Shown here: positions 18,689 through 28,300 of the stretch, piece after piece
Layout of the letters: each line of letters begins with the position of its first letter
Position numbering within the stretch: the stretch's first letter is position 1
Assembly: GCA_963830205.1 (NCBI GenBank)
Contig: CAWHLP010000028.1
Location: 1 to 64,000 of the forward strand
Length of the DNA stretch: 64,000 nt
Direction of reading: 5' to 3'
From: CAVSRC01 sp963830205
GTDB lineage: Bacteria; Pseudomonadota; Alphaproteobacteria; Rhizobiales; Kaistiaceae
Notes under the pieces: generated by a model
Told to the model about the DNA's origin: nothing
Database searches by the model: none
What the model saw: only the letters and a program-made list of their open reading frames with translations
Program-made: the position numbers and the translations under genes

Positions 18689-19681
18689 TTGCTGTACAAG
18701 ACGGTTCCGGCGATGCCGGACATTCGGTTCTCGGCCATCGGCTTCGGCTGCTGGTCGCTCGGCGGCGGATCCCGCTGGCGCGACTCCAGCGATGCTAAGT
18801 CGATTGCCACCATCCACCGCGCTGTCGATTGCGGCATCACTTTCTTCGACACCGCACCCGTCTATGGCTTCAGAGGATCGGAAACCCTGCTCGGCGAGGC
18901 GCTGAAAGGACGGCGCGACAAGATCACGCTCGCCAGCAAGTGCGGCCTCTTGTGGGACGACAACAAGACCATCGTCCGCTGCCTCACGCCGAGGGCCATC
19001 GTCAACGACGTCGAGGGTTCGCTGCGCCGGCTGAAGACCGACCACCTGGATCTGCTCCAGCTCCATTGGCCGGACCACAACACGCCGCTCGAACAGACCG
19101 CCCGGGCCATCGAGGACCTGCGGCGCGCCGGCAAGGTGCGCTATCTAGGCGTCACCAATTTCTCGGTGGCCGATACCGAGCGCCTGGCAAAGATGGTCCC
19201 GATCTCGTCCTATCAGGGGCTGTTCAATGCGCTCGAGCGGAACCCGAAGGGCTATCACGCCGAGATCCTGGAATACCGCACCGAAGCGGAAATCCTGCCG
19301 CTGTGCCACAAGATGGGGATCGCCTTCTTCCCCTACAGTCCCTTGTTCCAGGGGCTCCTCACTGACGACTTTCCGTTCACCGACGGCTTTCCGCCAAGCG
19401 ACGTGCGCTCCGAGAATCCGAAGCTGAACGGCGAGAGCCTCGCGCGTCATCTGAAGGCAAGGGCCGGCCTGAAGGCCGTGGCCGATCGCGCCGGACTGAG
19501 CCTGACCCATCTTGCCCTCGCGTGGCTCACTAACAATCCTCCGGTGACGTCGGTCATCTGCGGTGCTCAGCACCCGGACCAGATCGCCGAGAACGCGGCG
19601 GCGGGCGACATCACGCTTTCGGACGCCGTGCGCAGCGAGGTCGAGGCGGCCGTCAGGGGCCAGGTGCTGGAAGCCGTTTGA
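18689..19681 (+). CDS. Aldo/keto reductase
   Basis: NAD(P)-dependent oxidoreductase with a TIM barrel, 330 residues. The catalytic tetrad is visible: D in ITFFDTAPVYGFRGSE, Y in APVYG, K in ITLASKCG, and H in LDLLQLHWPD. KVRYLGVTNFSV is the usual fifth-strand motif. Translation probably starts at TTG 18689, because GAGGAGGAA lies about six bases upstream and no ATG precedes the conserved IRFSAIGFGCW. In a cluster with an SDR, an enolase-superfamily dehydratase and a sugar importer, it is a likely sugar 1-dehydrogenase, but the substrate is unknown. Confidence 0.88.
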   Translation: MLYKTVPAMPDIRFSAIGFGCWSLGGGSRWRDSSDAKSIATIHRAVDCGITFFDTAPVYGFRGSETLLGEALKGRRDKITLASKCGLLWDDNKTIVRCLTPRAIVNDVEGSLRRLKTDHLDLLQLHWPDHNTPLEQTARAIEDLRRAGKVRYLGVTNFSVADTERLAKMVPISSYQGLFNALERNPKGYHAEILEYRTEAEILPLCHKMGIAFFPYSPLFQGLLTDDFPFTDGFPPSDVRSENPKLNGESLARHLKARAGLKAVADRAGLSLTHLALAWLTNNPPVTSVICGAQHPDQIAENAAAGDITLSDAVRSEVEAAVRGQVLEAV

Positions 19682-20276
19682 GCCGGCTGGTCGCGCACTG
19701 ACCTGGGTGGCGCCGCGCGTCGTTGCCACCCATCGGCGCGGCCGCTCATCGCGCGACCGCAAACGCCGGGTCCGCAGAGAGCGCCCCATTGCCAGCCAGC
19801 TTTGATGCCCCGGCAAATCCGGTTGCTGTGCTACGCCGCGCCCGGCACGCGGCCCATGCGGCGCTGGTGCCGGAGAGGCACCCCGGCCGTTCCGGACACG
19901 CTCTGCGACCAGGGTCGGAAGGGGGCAAATCGGGCGTCATCGTCGCGCGTACGGCCCCCGCCTATGGATAGGATCAACGCGGCGGCGCCAAAAAATGTAA
20001 CATGTTGCCTTTCCGTAAATGATGTAGCATAATTACATACATGACGGCTTCAGGGCGCAACGCCCGTCACGAACATGGCACTGCCTCCGTGTGGGGATGG
20101 AAGGTCCGGCACACGAATATCTGGCGCATTTCCGCCGGCTGCGACCTTCCGTCAACGCATGTCGCAGGGTTTGTCGGCGGAATCGCCAACTGGGCCCGCT
20201 CCCGTGTCAGATGGAGCAATGATCCAGGAATGCCGTGTGTCGCACCGGCCGCAATGCCGAGGGCGAGGAAATAGTC
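19682..20276. other. Gene-free region upstream of the SDR gene
   Basis: About 595 bases without a credible gene. The right-hand part (19985-20045) is strongly AT-rich and carries operator-like symmetry: ATGTAACATG at 19995-20004 and TGTA-N7-TACA at 20023-20037. A promoter for the SDR-importer operon probably lies here. Short open frames between 19723 and 20030 look like chance. Confidence 0.45.
20023..20037. promoter_or_regulatory. Inverted repeat TGTA-N7-TACA in AT-rich promoter region
   Basis: TGTA (20023-20026) and TACA (20034-20037) flank GCATAAT. The word ATGTAAC (19995-20001), whose complement GTTACAT recurs at 15314 and 60612, is 22 bases upstream. This is the likely control point of the SDR and sugar-importer genes. 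Confidence 0.3.
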
Positions 20277-21038
20277 ATGCAGTTGAATGGAAAACGGGCG
20301 GTTGTAACGGGCGCGGCAAGTGGCATAGGTCGGGCGACGGCGCGAGAACTCGCCGCGGCGGGTGCCCGGGTTTTTCTGTTGGATGCCGACTCGGCCAAAG
20401 GTGAAAAAGCTTCGGCGGAAATAAAGGCCGCGGGTGGCAACAGCTCGTTTCAGAAACTCGACGTGACCAAGCCTGATGAAATCCGCCAGGTCGCAAGAGC
20501 GATACTGGCCGACGTCGGATACATTGACATCCTCGTGAACAATGCCGGCATCTGGCGGCCGGGGACCGTCGCCAGCCTGAGCGAGGCGACCTGGGATGCG
20601 GTCATCGACACCAATGTGAAGAGCGTTTTCCTTGTGTCGCAGCAGTTCGTGCCCGCGATGATCGAAAGAAAGTCCGGGGTGATCGCCAACCTGGCGTCCG
20701 TGGCCGGGATGGTCGGCGCCGCCGATGCCTCGGCCTATGCGGCGTCGAAGGGGGCCGTCATCAACCTGACGCGGAGCATGGCCCTCGATTTCGCGCCTCA
20801 CAACGTTCGAGTGAACTGCGTCTGTCCCGGCATGATCGACACCGGGATGGGCGATGACGTGGTCGGCCACTACCGCCCGGATGCCGACCCCGCCGAAAGC
20901 AAAGCAACTTGGCAGCCGCTCGGACGAATTGGTTCCCCGGAAGACATAGCAAAAGCCATCCTCTACATGGTTTCGGACGAGGCGTTGTTCATGACCGGGT
21001 CAGCAGTTGTGGTCGATGGCGGGTTGACCGCTCAATAG
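20277..21038 (+). CDS. SDR-family oxidoreductase
   Basis: Classical short-chain dehydrogenase of 253 residues. The cofactor motif TGAASGIG is at residues ~11-18, NNAGIW in the centre, catalytic serine in NLASVAGM, and YAASK as the active-site YxxxK. The C terminus ends with ITGSAVVVDGG-type sequence (MTGSAVVVDGGLTAQ). The ATG at 20277 has GAGGAA about eight bases upstream. It is the first gene of a probable operon with the importer that starts at 21137, and may oxidise the imported sugar or a sugar acid. Confidence 0.9.
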   Translation: MQLNGKRAVVTGAASGIGRATARELAAAGARVFLLDADSAKGEKASAEIKAAGGNSSFQKLDVTKPDEIRQVARAILADVGYIDILVNNAGIWRPGTVASLSEATWDAVIDTNVKSVFLVSQQFVPAMIERKSGVIANLASVAGMVGAADASAYAASKGAVINLTRSMALDFAPHNVRVNCVCPGMIDTGMGDDVVGHYRPDADPAESKATWQPLGRIGSPEDIAKAILYMVSDEALFMTGSAVVVDGGLTAQ

Positions 21039-21136
21039 AAGAGGAGGAGAGGTGCAGCACAGCAACTCTAGACTTCACTGATACTTGAAGTGCAGCCAAC
21101 TGAATTCTGTCGCAAACTGGGAGGAAATCCAAAGTG

Positions 21137-22184
21137 ATGAATAAGACACGCCTCATCGCCACGGTGCTCGGCGGGCTTGCGCTCGGCATTGCCGGTCTCG
21201 TTCAGGCCAGCGCTGCCGACAAGACGACCCTCGTCGTCATGATCCGTGGCCTCGATAATCCCTACCATGCCAACTACGCCGAGGGCGCCAAGGCGCTCGG
21301 CGCCAAGCTGGGCCTGCCCGTCGACGTGCTGAGCAGCGAAGGCAACAGCCAGAAGCAGTTCGCCGACCTGGCGGCCGAAATCGCCAAGACCGGCGGCAAC
21401 ATGGTCGTCAACGTCGACCCCAACGAAGGGCCGGACGTGGTGCCGATCGCCAAGATGCTGGAAGAGGCCGGCGTCTACTGGTTCAACTGGTGGAACAAGC
21501 CCGACGACGTCACGCCCGAGGCCTACCCGCACTGGGTAGCCCATGCTGCGTTCGACGCGGTCGAGCAGGGCTATTTCAACGCCACCGAGCTGTTCAAGAC
21601 CTTCAAGACGCCGAACCAGGGCAAGATCATCGCCATCCAGGGCATGCTCTCCAACAACGCCGCCATCGGCCGCTTCAAGGGGCTGCAGAAGGCCCTGGCC
21701 GAGAATCCCGGCGTCGAGCTGGTGCAGTGGGAAGCTGCCGACTGGGACACCAACAAGGCCTATGAGGCGAGCCAAGCAGCTGCTTGCCGCTCACCCGGAT
21801 GTTGATGGTGTGTGGAGCGCCAACGACAACATGGCGGTCGGCATCGTTGCGGCCCTGAAGGAAGCCGGACTGGCGGGCAAGGTGAAGACCGTCGGCACCG
21901 ACGGCATCCCGGATGCCTTCGACGCCATCGCTGCCGGATACATGGCCTCGACCGAGTTCATGGACTCCCGCTATCAGGCCCAGCTCGGCCTGACCATGGC
22001 TCTGGCTGCCAAGGACGGCAAGCTCGACGTCGCCGCGATTCCTCCGGAGCATCGCTCGTTCCTGATCTCCGGCACGCACGTCACCGGCGAGAACGTCAAG
22101 ACGTTCGTCGCGGAGACGCTCAACAAGATGCCCGAGTACGACCTGTCCGACTACTGGTCGGCCTGGGTCGGCCCGGCGACGTGA
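21137..22184 (+). CDS. Sugar ABC transporter substrate-binding protein, frameshifted
   Basis: Periplasmic binding protein of the RbsB type. A signal peptide (MNKTRLIATVLGGLALGIAG, cleavage near ASAAD) is followed by LVVMIRGLDNPYHANYAEGAKALG and NMVVNVDPNEGPDVVPIAKMLEEAGV. Near 21765 the first frame fails after DTNKAYEAS, and the next frame resumes with AKQLLAAHPDVDGVWSANDNMAVG and runs to 22184. The corrected length is about 349 residues. A GGGAGGAAA ribosome-binding site precedes the ATG; a GTG three bases earlier is also possible. A strong hairpin (22211-22240) follows the stop. Confidence 0.85.
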
Positions 22185-22210
22185 TCGTCACGGCTGACTG
22201 ATTGCCAATC

Positions 22211-22240
22211 GCTGGGGGGCGCCCATCCGCGCCCCCCAGC
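22211..22240 (+). terminator. Strong GC hairpin after the binding-protein gene
   Basis: GCTGGGGGGCGC (22211-22222) pairs perfectly with GCGCCCCCCAGC (22229-22240) around a six-base loop and is followed by TTTCCC. It lies between the binding-protein stop and the permease start, so it probably acts as a partial terminator or mRNA stabiliser that makes the binding protein more abundant than the membrane parts. Confidence 0.65.
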
Positions 22241-22308
22241 TTTCCCGAGCGCGACCCTGAGCCGACCTGGTGCCCGTGCTTCTGCGCAGTTGGAAGGATA
22301 GCCGTTCC

Positions 22309-23341
22309 ATGAAAGACATGCAGGGCGTCGCCGACGCCACCATTGCGCGGGAATCTTCGCCGGGTGCGCTGTGGGAGGGCGCCAGACACTGGTTGCGCCG
22401 CTCCGGAATCGTGGCGCAGCTCGTTTCGCTCGCATTCATCCTCGCCATGTTCGCCTTCGGCACCCAGGGCAAGAACGTCTCCTGGACGAACATCCAGGTC
22501 GTCCTCAGCCTGGCCGCCATTCCTGCGATCCTGGCCATCGGCCTGCACCTGACGATCGTCATCGGCGGCATCGACCTTTCCCTCCAGGGAACTGTCGCGC
22601 TTTGCGCGGTCTTCGTCGGGCTGCTGAGCAAGAGCCGGTTCACCGCCAACGATGTCGGCCTGTGGATATTGCCGATCAGCATCGCCATCGGTGGGGCGGC
22701 CGGGCTGTTGACCGGCGTGCTGCACACCAAGCTCAGGATCCCGTCCTTCATCACCACGCTGGGCATGAGCTTCGTGCTCTACGGCGTCGCGGTCTACATC
22801 AACAAGTCGCAGATCATCAGCCTGCTCGACGATCGCATCCAGACGTTCATCAACGACAAGCCGCTGGGCATCGCCAACATTGTCCTGGTGGCGCTGTTCA
22901 TCGCGATCATCGTGCAATATCTTCGAGGACCGGACGCGCATCGGCCGCCATCTCTATGCGGTCGGCGGCGACGAGGCCCTTTCCAAGCAGCTCGGCGTCA
23001 ATGTCGACATGGTCAAGATCGTCGCCTTCGCCATCGCCGGCTGCCTCTATGGCCTCGGCGCCGTGCTGATCGTCAACCGCATGGGCACCGCCACCTCGCG
23101 CGCCGGCCTCAACCTGCTCTTTCCCGTCATCACCGCCGTGGTCGTCGGCGGCGTCTCGCTCACCGGCGGCCTCGGCGGGGCGAAGAACGCCATCCTCGGC
23201 GCCGTCATTCTTGCCGCCCTCAACAACGGCATGGTGCTCATGGCGGTCAGCCCCTATGCCCAGGCGGCGGTCAACGGCGTCGTCCTCATCGTCGCCGTGG
23301 CGCTCACCCTCGACCGCAAGAAGCTCGGCTTCATCAAGTGA
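22309..23341 (+). CDS. CUT2-type sugar ABC transporter permease, frameshifted
   Basis: Inner-membrane permease of the RbsC family, about 344 residues after correction. The first part has VVLSLAAIPAILAIGLHLTIVIGGIDLSLQG (family hallmark) and RIPSFITTLGMSFVLYG. Near 22920 the frame is lost after IIVQY, and the next frame resumes with EDRTRIGRHLYAVGGDE and ITAVVVGGVSLTGGLGG, ending at 23341. Because the broken frame stays open into the following ATPase gene, the raw sequence mimics a permease-ATPase fusion; that reading was rejected. Start ATG at 22309 is preceded by GGAAGGA. Confidence 0.83.
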
Positions 23342-23352
23342 CGGTGGCATCC

Positions 23353-24891
23353 ATGGAAACAGCAACGTCTCACGCTGAGGGTGTGGTCCTGGCCATGGAC
23401 GGCATCACGCGGCGTTTCCCCGGCGTCACCGCGCTCGACAACGTCGGCATCGAGGTCCGCAAGAACGAGATTCTCGGCCTGGTCGGCGAGAACGGGGCGG
23501 GCAAGTCCGTCCTCACCAAGATCATGATCGGCATCTATCCGCCGGACGAGGGGCGCGTCGCGCTCAATGGCCATGAGGTCGCGCTCAGGGGCACCGCCGA
23601 CGCCGCCCAGAAGGGCATCGGGGCGGTCTTCCAGGAAGGGTCGCTCATCCCCAACCTGTCGGTGATGGAGAACCTGTTCCTCTGCCACGAGGACGACTTC
23701 CTCAAGTTCGGCACCCTCTCCCGGCGCAAGATGGCGGCCGAGGCACGGCGGGTGTTGGTCCAGATCAACATGGACATCGATGTCGATGCCACGGTGTCGT
23801 CGCTGTCGCCGGCGGCCAAGCAGATGGTCGAGATCGCGCGCGTGCTCTGGCTCTCGGAGAAATATGGTGCGTCCAATCCCATCGTCATCCTCGACGAGCC
23901 GACCACCGTGCTCAACGACAGCGATCGCGACACGCTCTTCGAGATCCTGCACAAGCTGAAGGACAAGGCATCGATCATCTTCATCTCCCATCGCCTGCAG
24001 GAGGTGCTCGAGAACTGCGATCGCATCGTGATCCTGAAGGACGGCAAGAACGTCACCGACATGCCGACCGCCGGGCTGCAGACGTCCGATGTCGAGAAGC
24101 TCATGGTCGGGCACGAGTTCTCGGGCGATCGCTTCCGCGAGGACGAGCAGCGTGCGCCGGGCGAGGCGGTCGTCCTCAAGGTCGACAAGATCGCCAAGGC
24201 GGGCGCTTTCGAGCCGCTCGACTTTGAGGTTTGCGAAGGCGAGATCATCAGCCTCGTCGGCCTGGTCGGGTCGGGCAAGGAGGAGCTCTGCCGGTGCATC
24301 GCCGGGCTCGACAAGTACGATTCCGGCAGCATCACCATCAGCGGCCGGGCGCCGGGCAACGGTTCGTCGCGATCCGCCGTTCTCAACGGCATCGGCCACG
24401 TTCCGGTCGAGCGGCGGGAGGAGGGCCTCGCCCTCAACATGACCGTTGCCGACAACATCAACCAGCTCGTGCTCGACCGGCTCAAGAAGGGTGGGCTGAT
24501 CAACGGCAAGCTGGAGAAGGAGCACGCCGAGAAGTGGGTCAGGGAATGTCTAGTGAAGACGCCTTCGATCTATGCGGCCTGCTCGGGTCTCAGCGGCGGC
24601 AACCAGCAGAAGGTCATCCTGTCCAAGTGGCTGAGCTCCGAGGTGCGGCTGCTCATCCTCGACCACCCGACCCGCGGCGTCGACATCGGGGCGAAGGACG
24701 AGGTCTACCGGCTCATCCGGCGCTTCGCCAAGTCCGGCATCGCGATGATCATCATGTGCGACACGCTGGAGGAGGACATCGGCCTGGCCAACCGCATCCT
24801 GGTCATGCGCGAACATCGCTTTGTCGGCGAGCTGGACGCATCGGCGGGGCACAAGCCCAATCCCCACCGCCTGATTGAAATGATCGTCTGA
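23353..24891 (+). CDS. Sugar ABC transporter ATP-binding protein (two NBDs)
   Basis: Duplicated CUT2 ATPase of 512 residues. The first domain has Walker A LVGENGAGKSVLTKIM and Walker B PIVILDEPTTVL, but the signature is the divergent VSSLSPAAKQM. The second domain has a degenerate Walker A (LVGLVGSGKEELCRCIAG), signature SGGNQQKVILSKWL and Walker B LLILDHPTRGVDIG. In the second domain the position of the catalytic Glu is His, common in this family. Start could also be the GTG at 23340. It energises the two permeases at 22309 and 24934. Confidence 0.9.
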   Translation: METATSHAEGVVLAMDGITRRFPGVTALDNVGIEVRKNEILGLVGENGAGKSVLTKIMIGIYPPDEGRVALNGHEVALRGTADAAQKGIGAVFQEGSLIPNLSVMENLFLCHEDDFLKFGTLSRRKMAAEARRVLVQINMDIDVDATVSSLSPAAKQMVEIARVLWLSEKYGASNPIVILDEPTTVLNDSDRDTLFEILHKLKDKASIIFISHRLQEVLENCDRIVILKDGKNVTDMPTAGLQTSDVEKLMVGHEFSGDRFREDEQRAPGEAVVLKVDKIAKAGAFEPLDFEVCEGEIISLVGLVGSGKEELCRCIAGLDKYDSGSITISGRAPGNGSSRSAVLNGIGHVPVERREEGLALNMTVADNINQLVLDRLKKGGLINGKLEKEHAEKWVRECLVKTPSIYAACSGLSGGNQQKVILSKWLSSEVRLLILDHPTRGVDIGAKDEVYRLIRRFAKSGIAMIIMCDTLEEDIGLANRILVMREHRFVGELDASAGHKPNPHRLIEMIV

Positions 24892-24933
24892 GAGGGCCCC
24901 CGGCGGTTTCGAGCTCACCCAAGGAGCAGGAAA

Positions 24934-25929
24934 TTGGCAGACATATCGCCTGATAGAAGCACACAGCCGGAACAGCGGAAGTCCCTGATGACGCTGGTCG
25001 GTCAATTGAAGCCGATCCATCTCACTTTGGTGCTGATCTTAGTCGTCAGCGTGGTCATGGCCATCGGCAATAGCAATTTCCTGTCGCTGTACAACGCCAA
25101 CACCATAGCGACCTTCGGCGCAATCCTGCTCATTGCGGCACTCGGACAGATGTTCGCCATTCTCATCGGCGGCATCGACCTGTCGATCGGCGGGACGATT
25201 TCTCTCGTCTCGGTGATGTTCGTCCTTCTTGTGCACAAAGCGGGGTATTGGGCCTATCCCCTGTGCCTGGTGATGGGCGTGGTTCTTGGCTACGTAAACG
25301 GACTGATCCTGACGCGGGTAAAGATCCCGTCCTTCATCGCCACGCTCGGCACGGGCGGCATCATCACGAGCCTCGCCTACCTCGTATCGCCGCGGCCGCT
25401 GAGCGCTCCGCCCGATGAGTATGGCTATTTCGACGTGGTGAACGGCTCTGTCTTCGGCTTCAGCAACGTACTCGTCTTCGGTTTCCTGACGTTCGCCATC
25501 GTATTCGCCTTCCTTCGCTTCACGCGCACCGGCCGGAACATCTATTTCGTCGGCAGCAACATCAAGATGGCGTGGATGTCGGGCACCGACATCGTCAGGA
25601 CCCGCAACGTCGCCTTCATGTTCTCCGGCGCCTGTGCCGCGCTCGTCGGCATCATCATCTCGTCGATCCGCTACGGCGGCGACCCGGTCGTGGGAACCTC
25701 CTATGTGCTGAATTCCATCGCGGCGGTCGTGGTCGGCGGGACCGCGCTCACCGGCGGCACCGGTGGCGTGCTCTACGTTCTCTTCGGAACGCTGTTCTTG
25801 AGCCTGCTCGACAACGGCATGAACGTTGTTGGCATCGACCAGTATTTCCAGCAGGCTTTGCTTGGGGCGATGATAATCTTTGGAGTGGCGGTGACGTTCG
25901 ACCGGAGCAAGACGCCGATCATCAAATGA
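24934..25929 (+). CDS. CUT2-type sugar ABC transporter permease (second)
   Basis: Second RbsC-family permease, 331 residues with about ten membrane segments and the hallmark FAILIGGIDLSIGGTISLVS, then RVKIPSFIATLGTGGI and AAVVVGGTALTGGTGG. Start is taken as TTG 24934 because AAGGAGCAGG lies just upstream; an internal ATG at 24988 is the alternative. Two different permeases with one duplicated ATPase imply a heterodimeric channel, as in the galactofuranose importer of E. coli, though that substrate is not implied here. Confidence 0.88.
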   Translation: MADISPDRSTQPEQRKSLMTLVGQLKPIHLTLVLILVVSVVMAIGNSNFLSLYNANTIATFGAILLIAALGQMFAILIGGIDLSIGGTISLVSVMFVLLVHKAGYWAYPLCLVMGVVLGYVNGLILTRVKIPSFIATLGTGGIITSLAYLVSPRPLSAPPDEYGYFDVVNGSVFGFSNVLVFGFLTFAIVFAFLRFTRTGRNIYFVGSNIKMAWMSGTDIVRTRNVAFMFSGACAALVGIIISSIRYGGDPVVGTSYVLNSIAAVVVGGTALTGGTGGVLYVLFGTLFLSLLDNGMNVVGIDQYFQQALLGAMIIFGVAVTFDRSKTPIIK

Positions 25930-26343
25930 GTGGTTTTTCCCCGGCGCGTTGCCTCGGAGTTCTGCCCGCCATGAGTGGGGTCCAGCGGGTTCTGCACTGC
26001 TACCTGTCTTTCGAGCACCGGTGGACCGATGCCCGCGGGGGCCGCTAGCCGGACTTCCGCTCATGGCGCATCGCGGCGGTTTGCGGATGTCCGCTTTCTG
26101 CCGCTTTTAGGGACGTCGGCCAAACCAGATAATCCGACCGACGTGCCGATGCGTCACCGCATCGGCGAGCACGTTACAAAATGTATCTTGTCGCTACCGT
26201 CCTGCCGGACCTCCATTTGAAAGCCGATGTTTCCGGCATCGTCTTTCGTCAGCCGCGAGGTAAGCTTGAGCGCAATCGGCAGGCCTTCCGTGTCGACCGG
26301 TGCGTGGATCTTCGTCGTCAGGCCTGTAAATTCGCGGGCAATA
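25930..26343. other. Intergenic region with hairpin and IS5 relic
   Basis: The region between the second permease and the ISL3 element. It has a nine-base hairpin at 26145-26166 and a fragment of IS5-family transposase on the minus strand (described separately). The part 25930-26140 has no gene I can identify. Confidence 0.5.
26145..26166. terminator. Hairpin downstream of the sugar importer operon
   Basis: GCCGATGCG (26145-26153) and CGCATCGGC (26158-26166) form a perfect nine-base stem with loop TCAC. No T-run follows. It is a candidate terminator for the importer operon ending at 25929, although 215 bases downstream. Confidence 0.35.
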
Positions 26344-26352
26344 GGGCTCTGA
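26230..26352 (-). pseudogene. IS5-family transposase fragment
   Basis: The minus strand reads IAREFTGLTTKIHAPVDTEG followed by LPIALKLTS, a characteristic internal stretch of IS5-family DDE transposases. Only about 40 residues remain; both sides are lost and the right end abuts the ISL3 inverted repeat at 26344. It is a relic that shows the site has taken more than one insertion. Confidence 0.7.
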
Positions 26353-27894
26353 CTCACATTTGATGATTTTGGATGGCGGCTTGGTGCTGTTTTCTCAGGG
26401 GGAATCAGCACCGTGGCGAAGAGCATAAGACTGTCGTCCCTTATCCCGGCGGGATTGATCGTTGCCGGCGTGACCGAGACCGAGGGAGCGATCGTGGTAT
26501 CGGCTCGCGCCGCTGCCGCCGAGCGGGCCTGTCCGCTGTGCGGGCGACTGTCGCGGCGCGTCCACAGCCGCTACCTCAGAGGGGCGGCAGATTTGCCCTA
26601 TGCGGGCAAGCGGGTCGTGCTCCGGCTTGTTGCCCGGCGCTTTGTTTGTTCCGCGCCGCTCTGCCGGCGACGCATCTTCGCCGAGCGGTTCGAGGATGAG
26701 ATTGTGGCCGAACGGTCGCGGCGAACCTCGCGACTGGACTGCATCGTCCATCACCTTGGTCTGGCGCTGGGTGGTCGGCCGGCCGCCGGCTTTGCCAAGC
26801 GGCTGATGGTGCCGGTGAGCAACGACACGCTGCTGCGGGTCGTACGGCGCCGAGCAGTCCTGCCGGACGAACCGCTTAACGTGGTTGGCATCGACGACTG
26901 GGCTTGGCGCAGGAACCATCGCTACGGCACGATCGTCTGCGACCTGCAGCGACGGCGGATCGTGGCTCTCCTGCCGGATCGCAAGAGCGCGGCAGTCGAG
27001 GCGTGGCTGGCCGATCATGCGGAGATCGGGATCGTCTCGCGAGACCGCGGTGGCGGTTATGGTGAGGCCACGACGAAGGTTCTGCCGCAGGCTATCCAGG
27101 TGGCGGATCGCTGGCACCTCATGGAGAATTCCAGCGCTGCCTTCCTTGACGCCGTGCGCAAGTCAATGCGGACGATCCGCACGGCCATCGGTGCCACCAC
27201 GATCAATCCGGCTCTGCTCACCTGCGCCGAGAAGCTGCAATACGAGGGTTATCTTCGGCGTGAGGAGATGAATGCCGCCATCATGAAGCTCTCCGGCGAA
27301 GGGCTCCCCATCAAGGAGATCGTGCGTCGCACCGGTCACAGCCGAAAGCTGGTCCGGCAGGTGATCCGCGGCGAGAGGACCGATGTCTTCCGGATTCGGC
27401 AGAGCTCGCTTGAGGCGCATCTGCCGCTATTGGATGAGTTGTGGGGGTCGGGCTGCCGGAACGGGGGCAGAACTCTGGCGGCGGCTGCGAGCCAGAGGCT
27501 TCCGAGGCTCCCTGCGCGTCGTCGGTGAATGGGCAACGCGGCGGCGGCGGTGCGCAGAGCAAGCGAGGCAGGCGCTCCCACGCTCATCGAGGCGTGACCT
27601 CACCGATAGGTTCCACGAGATGATCCGCACGAGGGCCGCGTCTGACCTGGAGCCGTGGCTCAACGACGCCAGCACGAGCCTCATCGCGTCTTTCGCCAAC
27701 GGTGTCATGCGTGATCGTGCCGCCGTCGGCGCTGCCGTTGCCGAGCCATGGTCGAACGGCCAGACCGAGGGGCAGATCACCAAGCTCAAGCTCGTCAAGC
27801 GCCAGATGCACGGGCGCGGCAAGCTCGACCTCCTTCAAGCTCGCCTTATCGGCGCCGCATGAGCCGCGCTATCATCGAAATTGCGTCAGAGCCC
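26344..27894 (+). mobile_element. ISL3-family insertion sequence, decayed
   Basis: Bounded by imperfect inverted repeats: GGGCTCTGAC at 26344-26353 and GTCAGAGCCC at 27885-27894. Over 24 bases about 20 match. The element carries one transposase gene. I see no 8-base direct repeat at the ends, so the flanks may have been rearranged after insertion. On the right it cuts into an enolase-superfamily gene whose C-terminal third remains (27895-28153). Confidence 0.8.
26413..27862 (+). pseudogene. ISL3-family transposase, frameshifted and internally deleted
   Basis: The N-terminal zinc-finger region has CPLCGRLSRRVHSRYLRGAADLP, then the DDE core starts with VVGIDDWAWRRNHRYGTIVCDL and includes VSRDRGGGYGEA and VADRWHLMEN. 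Near 27464 a run of five Gs shifts the frame; the next frame continues AELWRRLRARGFRGSLRVVGEWATRRRR. After that, about 40 residues usually present in the family before the LTDRFHEMIR motif appear to be missing. The C terminus has EPWSNGQTEGQITKLKLVKRQM, which is diagnostic of this group. Probably inactive. Confidence 0.85.
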
Positions 27895-28153
27895 CTATTA
27901 CGTGCCGATCTCTCCGCACGACGCCAGCGGCCCCATAAATGTCGTGGCAGGCGCACAAGTGATGATGACGGTGCCGAATTTCTATCGCCTCGAGACCAGC
28001 CGGTACGATCTCACCCAGTACGACATGTATCTCGAAAAGCCGCTGGACAATTCCGGCGGGTCGCTGAAGCTGACGTCCGCCCCCGGTCTCGGCATCACCA
28101 TGAACGTCGATACCTTGCGCGCCAATGTGGTGGAGGGATACGGCGACATATGA
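27895..28153 (+). pseudogene. C-terminal fragment of a mandelate racemase/muconate-lactonizing family protein
   Basis: The frame reads YYVPISPHDASGPINVVAG with the ISPH(D/N)ASGPI motif of the enolase superfamily C-terminal region, then LEKPLDNSGGSLKLTSAPGLG and a stop at 28153. About 85 residues remain. The left side is replaced by the ISL3 right end, so the gene was truncated by that insertion. An intact member of the same superfamily follows at 28301, so the cluster once had at least two such dehydratases. Confidence 0.75.
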
Positions 28154-28300
28154 TGGCAGCCCGCTCGGCAACGCGTGGCGATTGGTCAAGCCTGCGCGAT
28201 GGCTGTCGAGCGGCAACCGCCATCGTCCACGCTCAGTCCATGGCCACCTACTGGGCGCTAGCTGGCGCAAGCCACAGCGCCGTGTCACCGGGAAACGTCC

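Noticed and set aside
18370..18798. A 142-residue open frame before the aldo/keto reductase
   Set aside because: Arg/Gly-rich composition, no family match, and it overlaps the start of a certain gene in another frame.
22309..24891. An open frame that reads as a permease-ATPase fusion of 873 residues
   Set aside because: Permease homology leaves this frame near 22920 and continues in another frame to a proper stop at 23341; the ATPase starts independently at 23353. The fusion is produced by a frameshift.
26336..27902. Target-site duplication around the ISL3 element
   Set aside because: The 8-base flanks (GGGCAATA on the left, CTATTACG on the right) do not match as a direct repeat.
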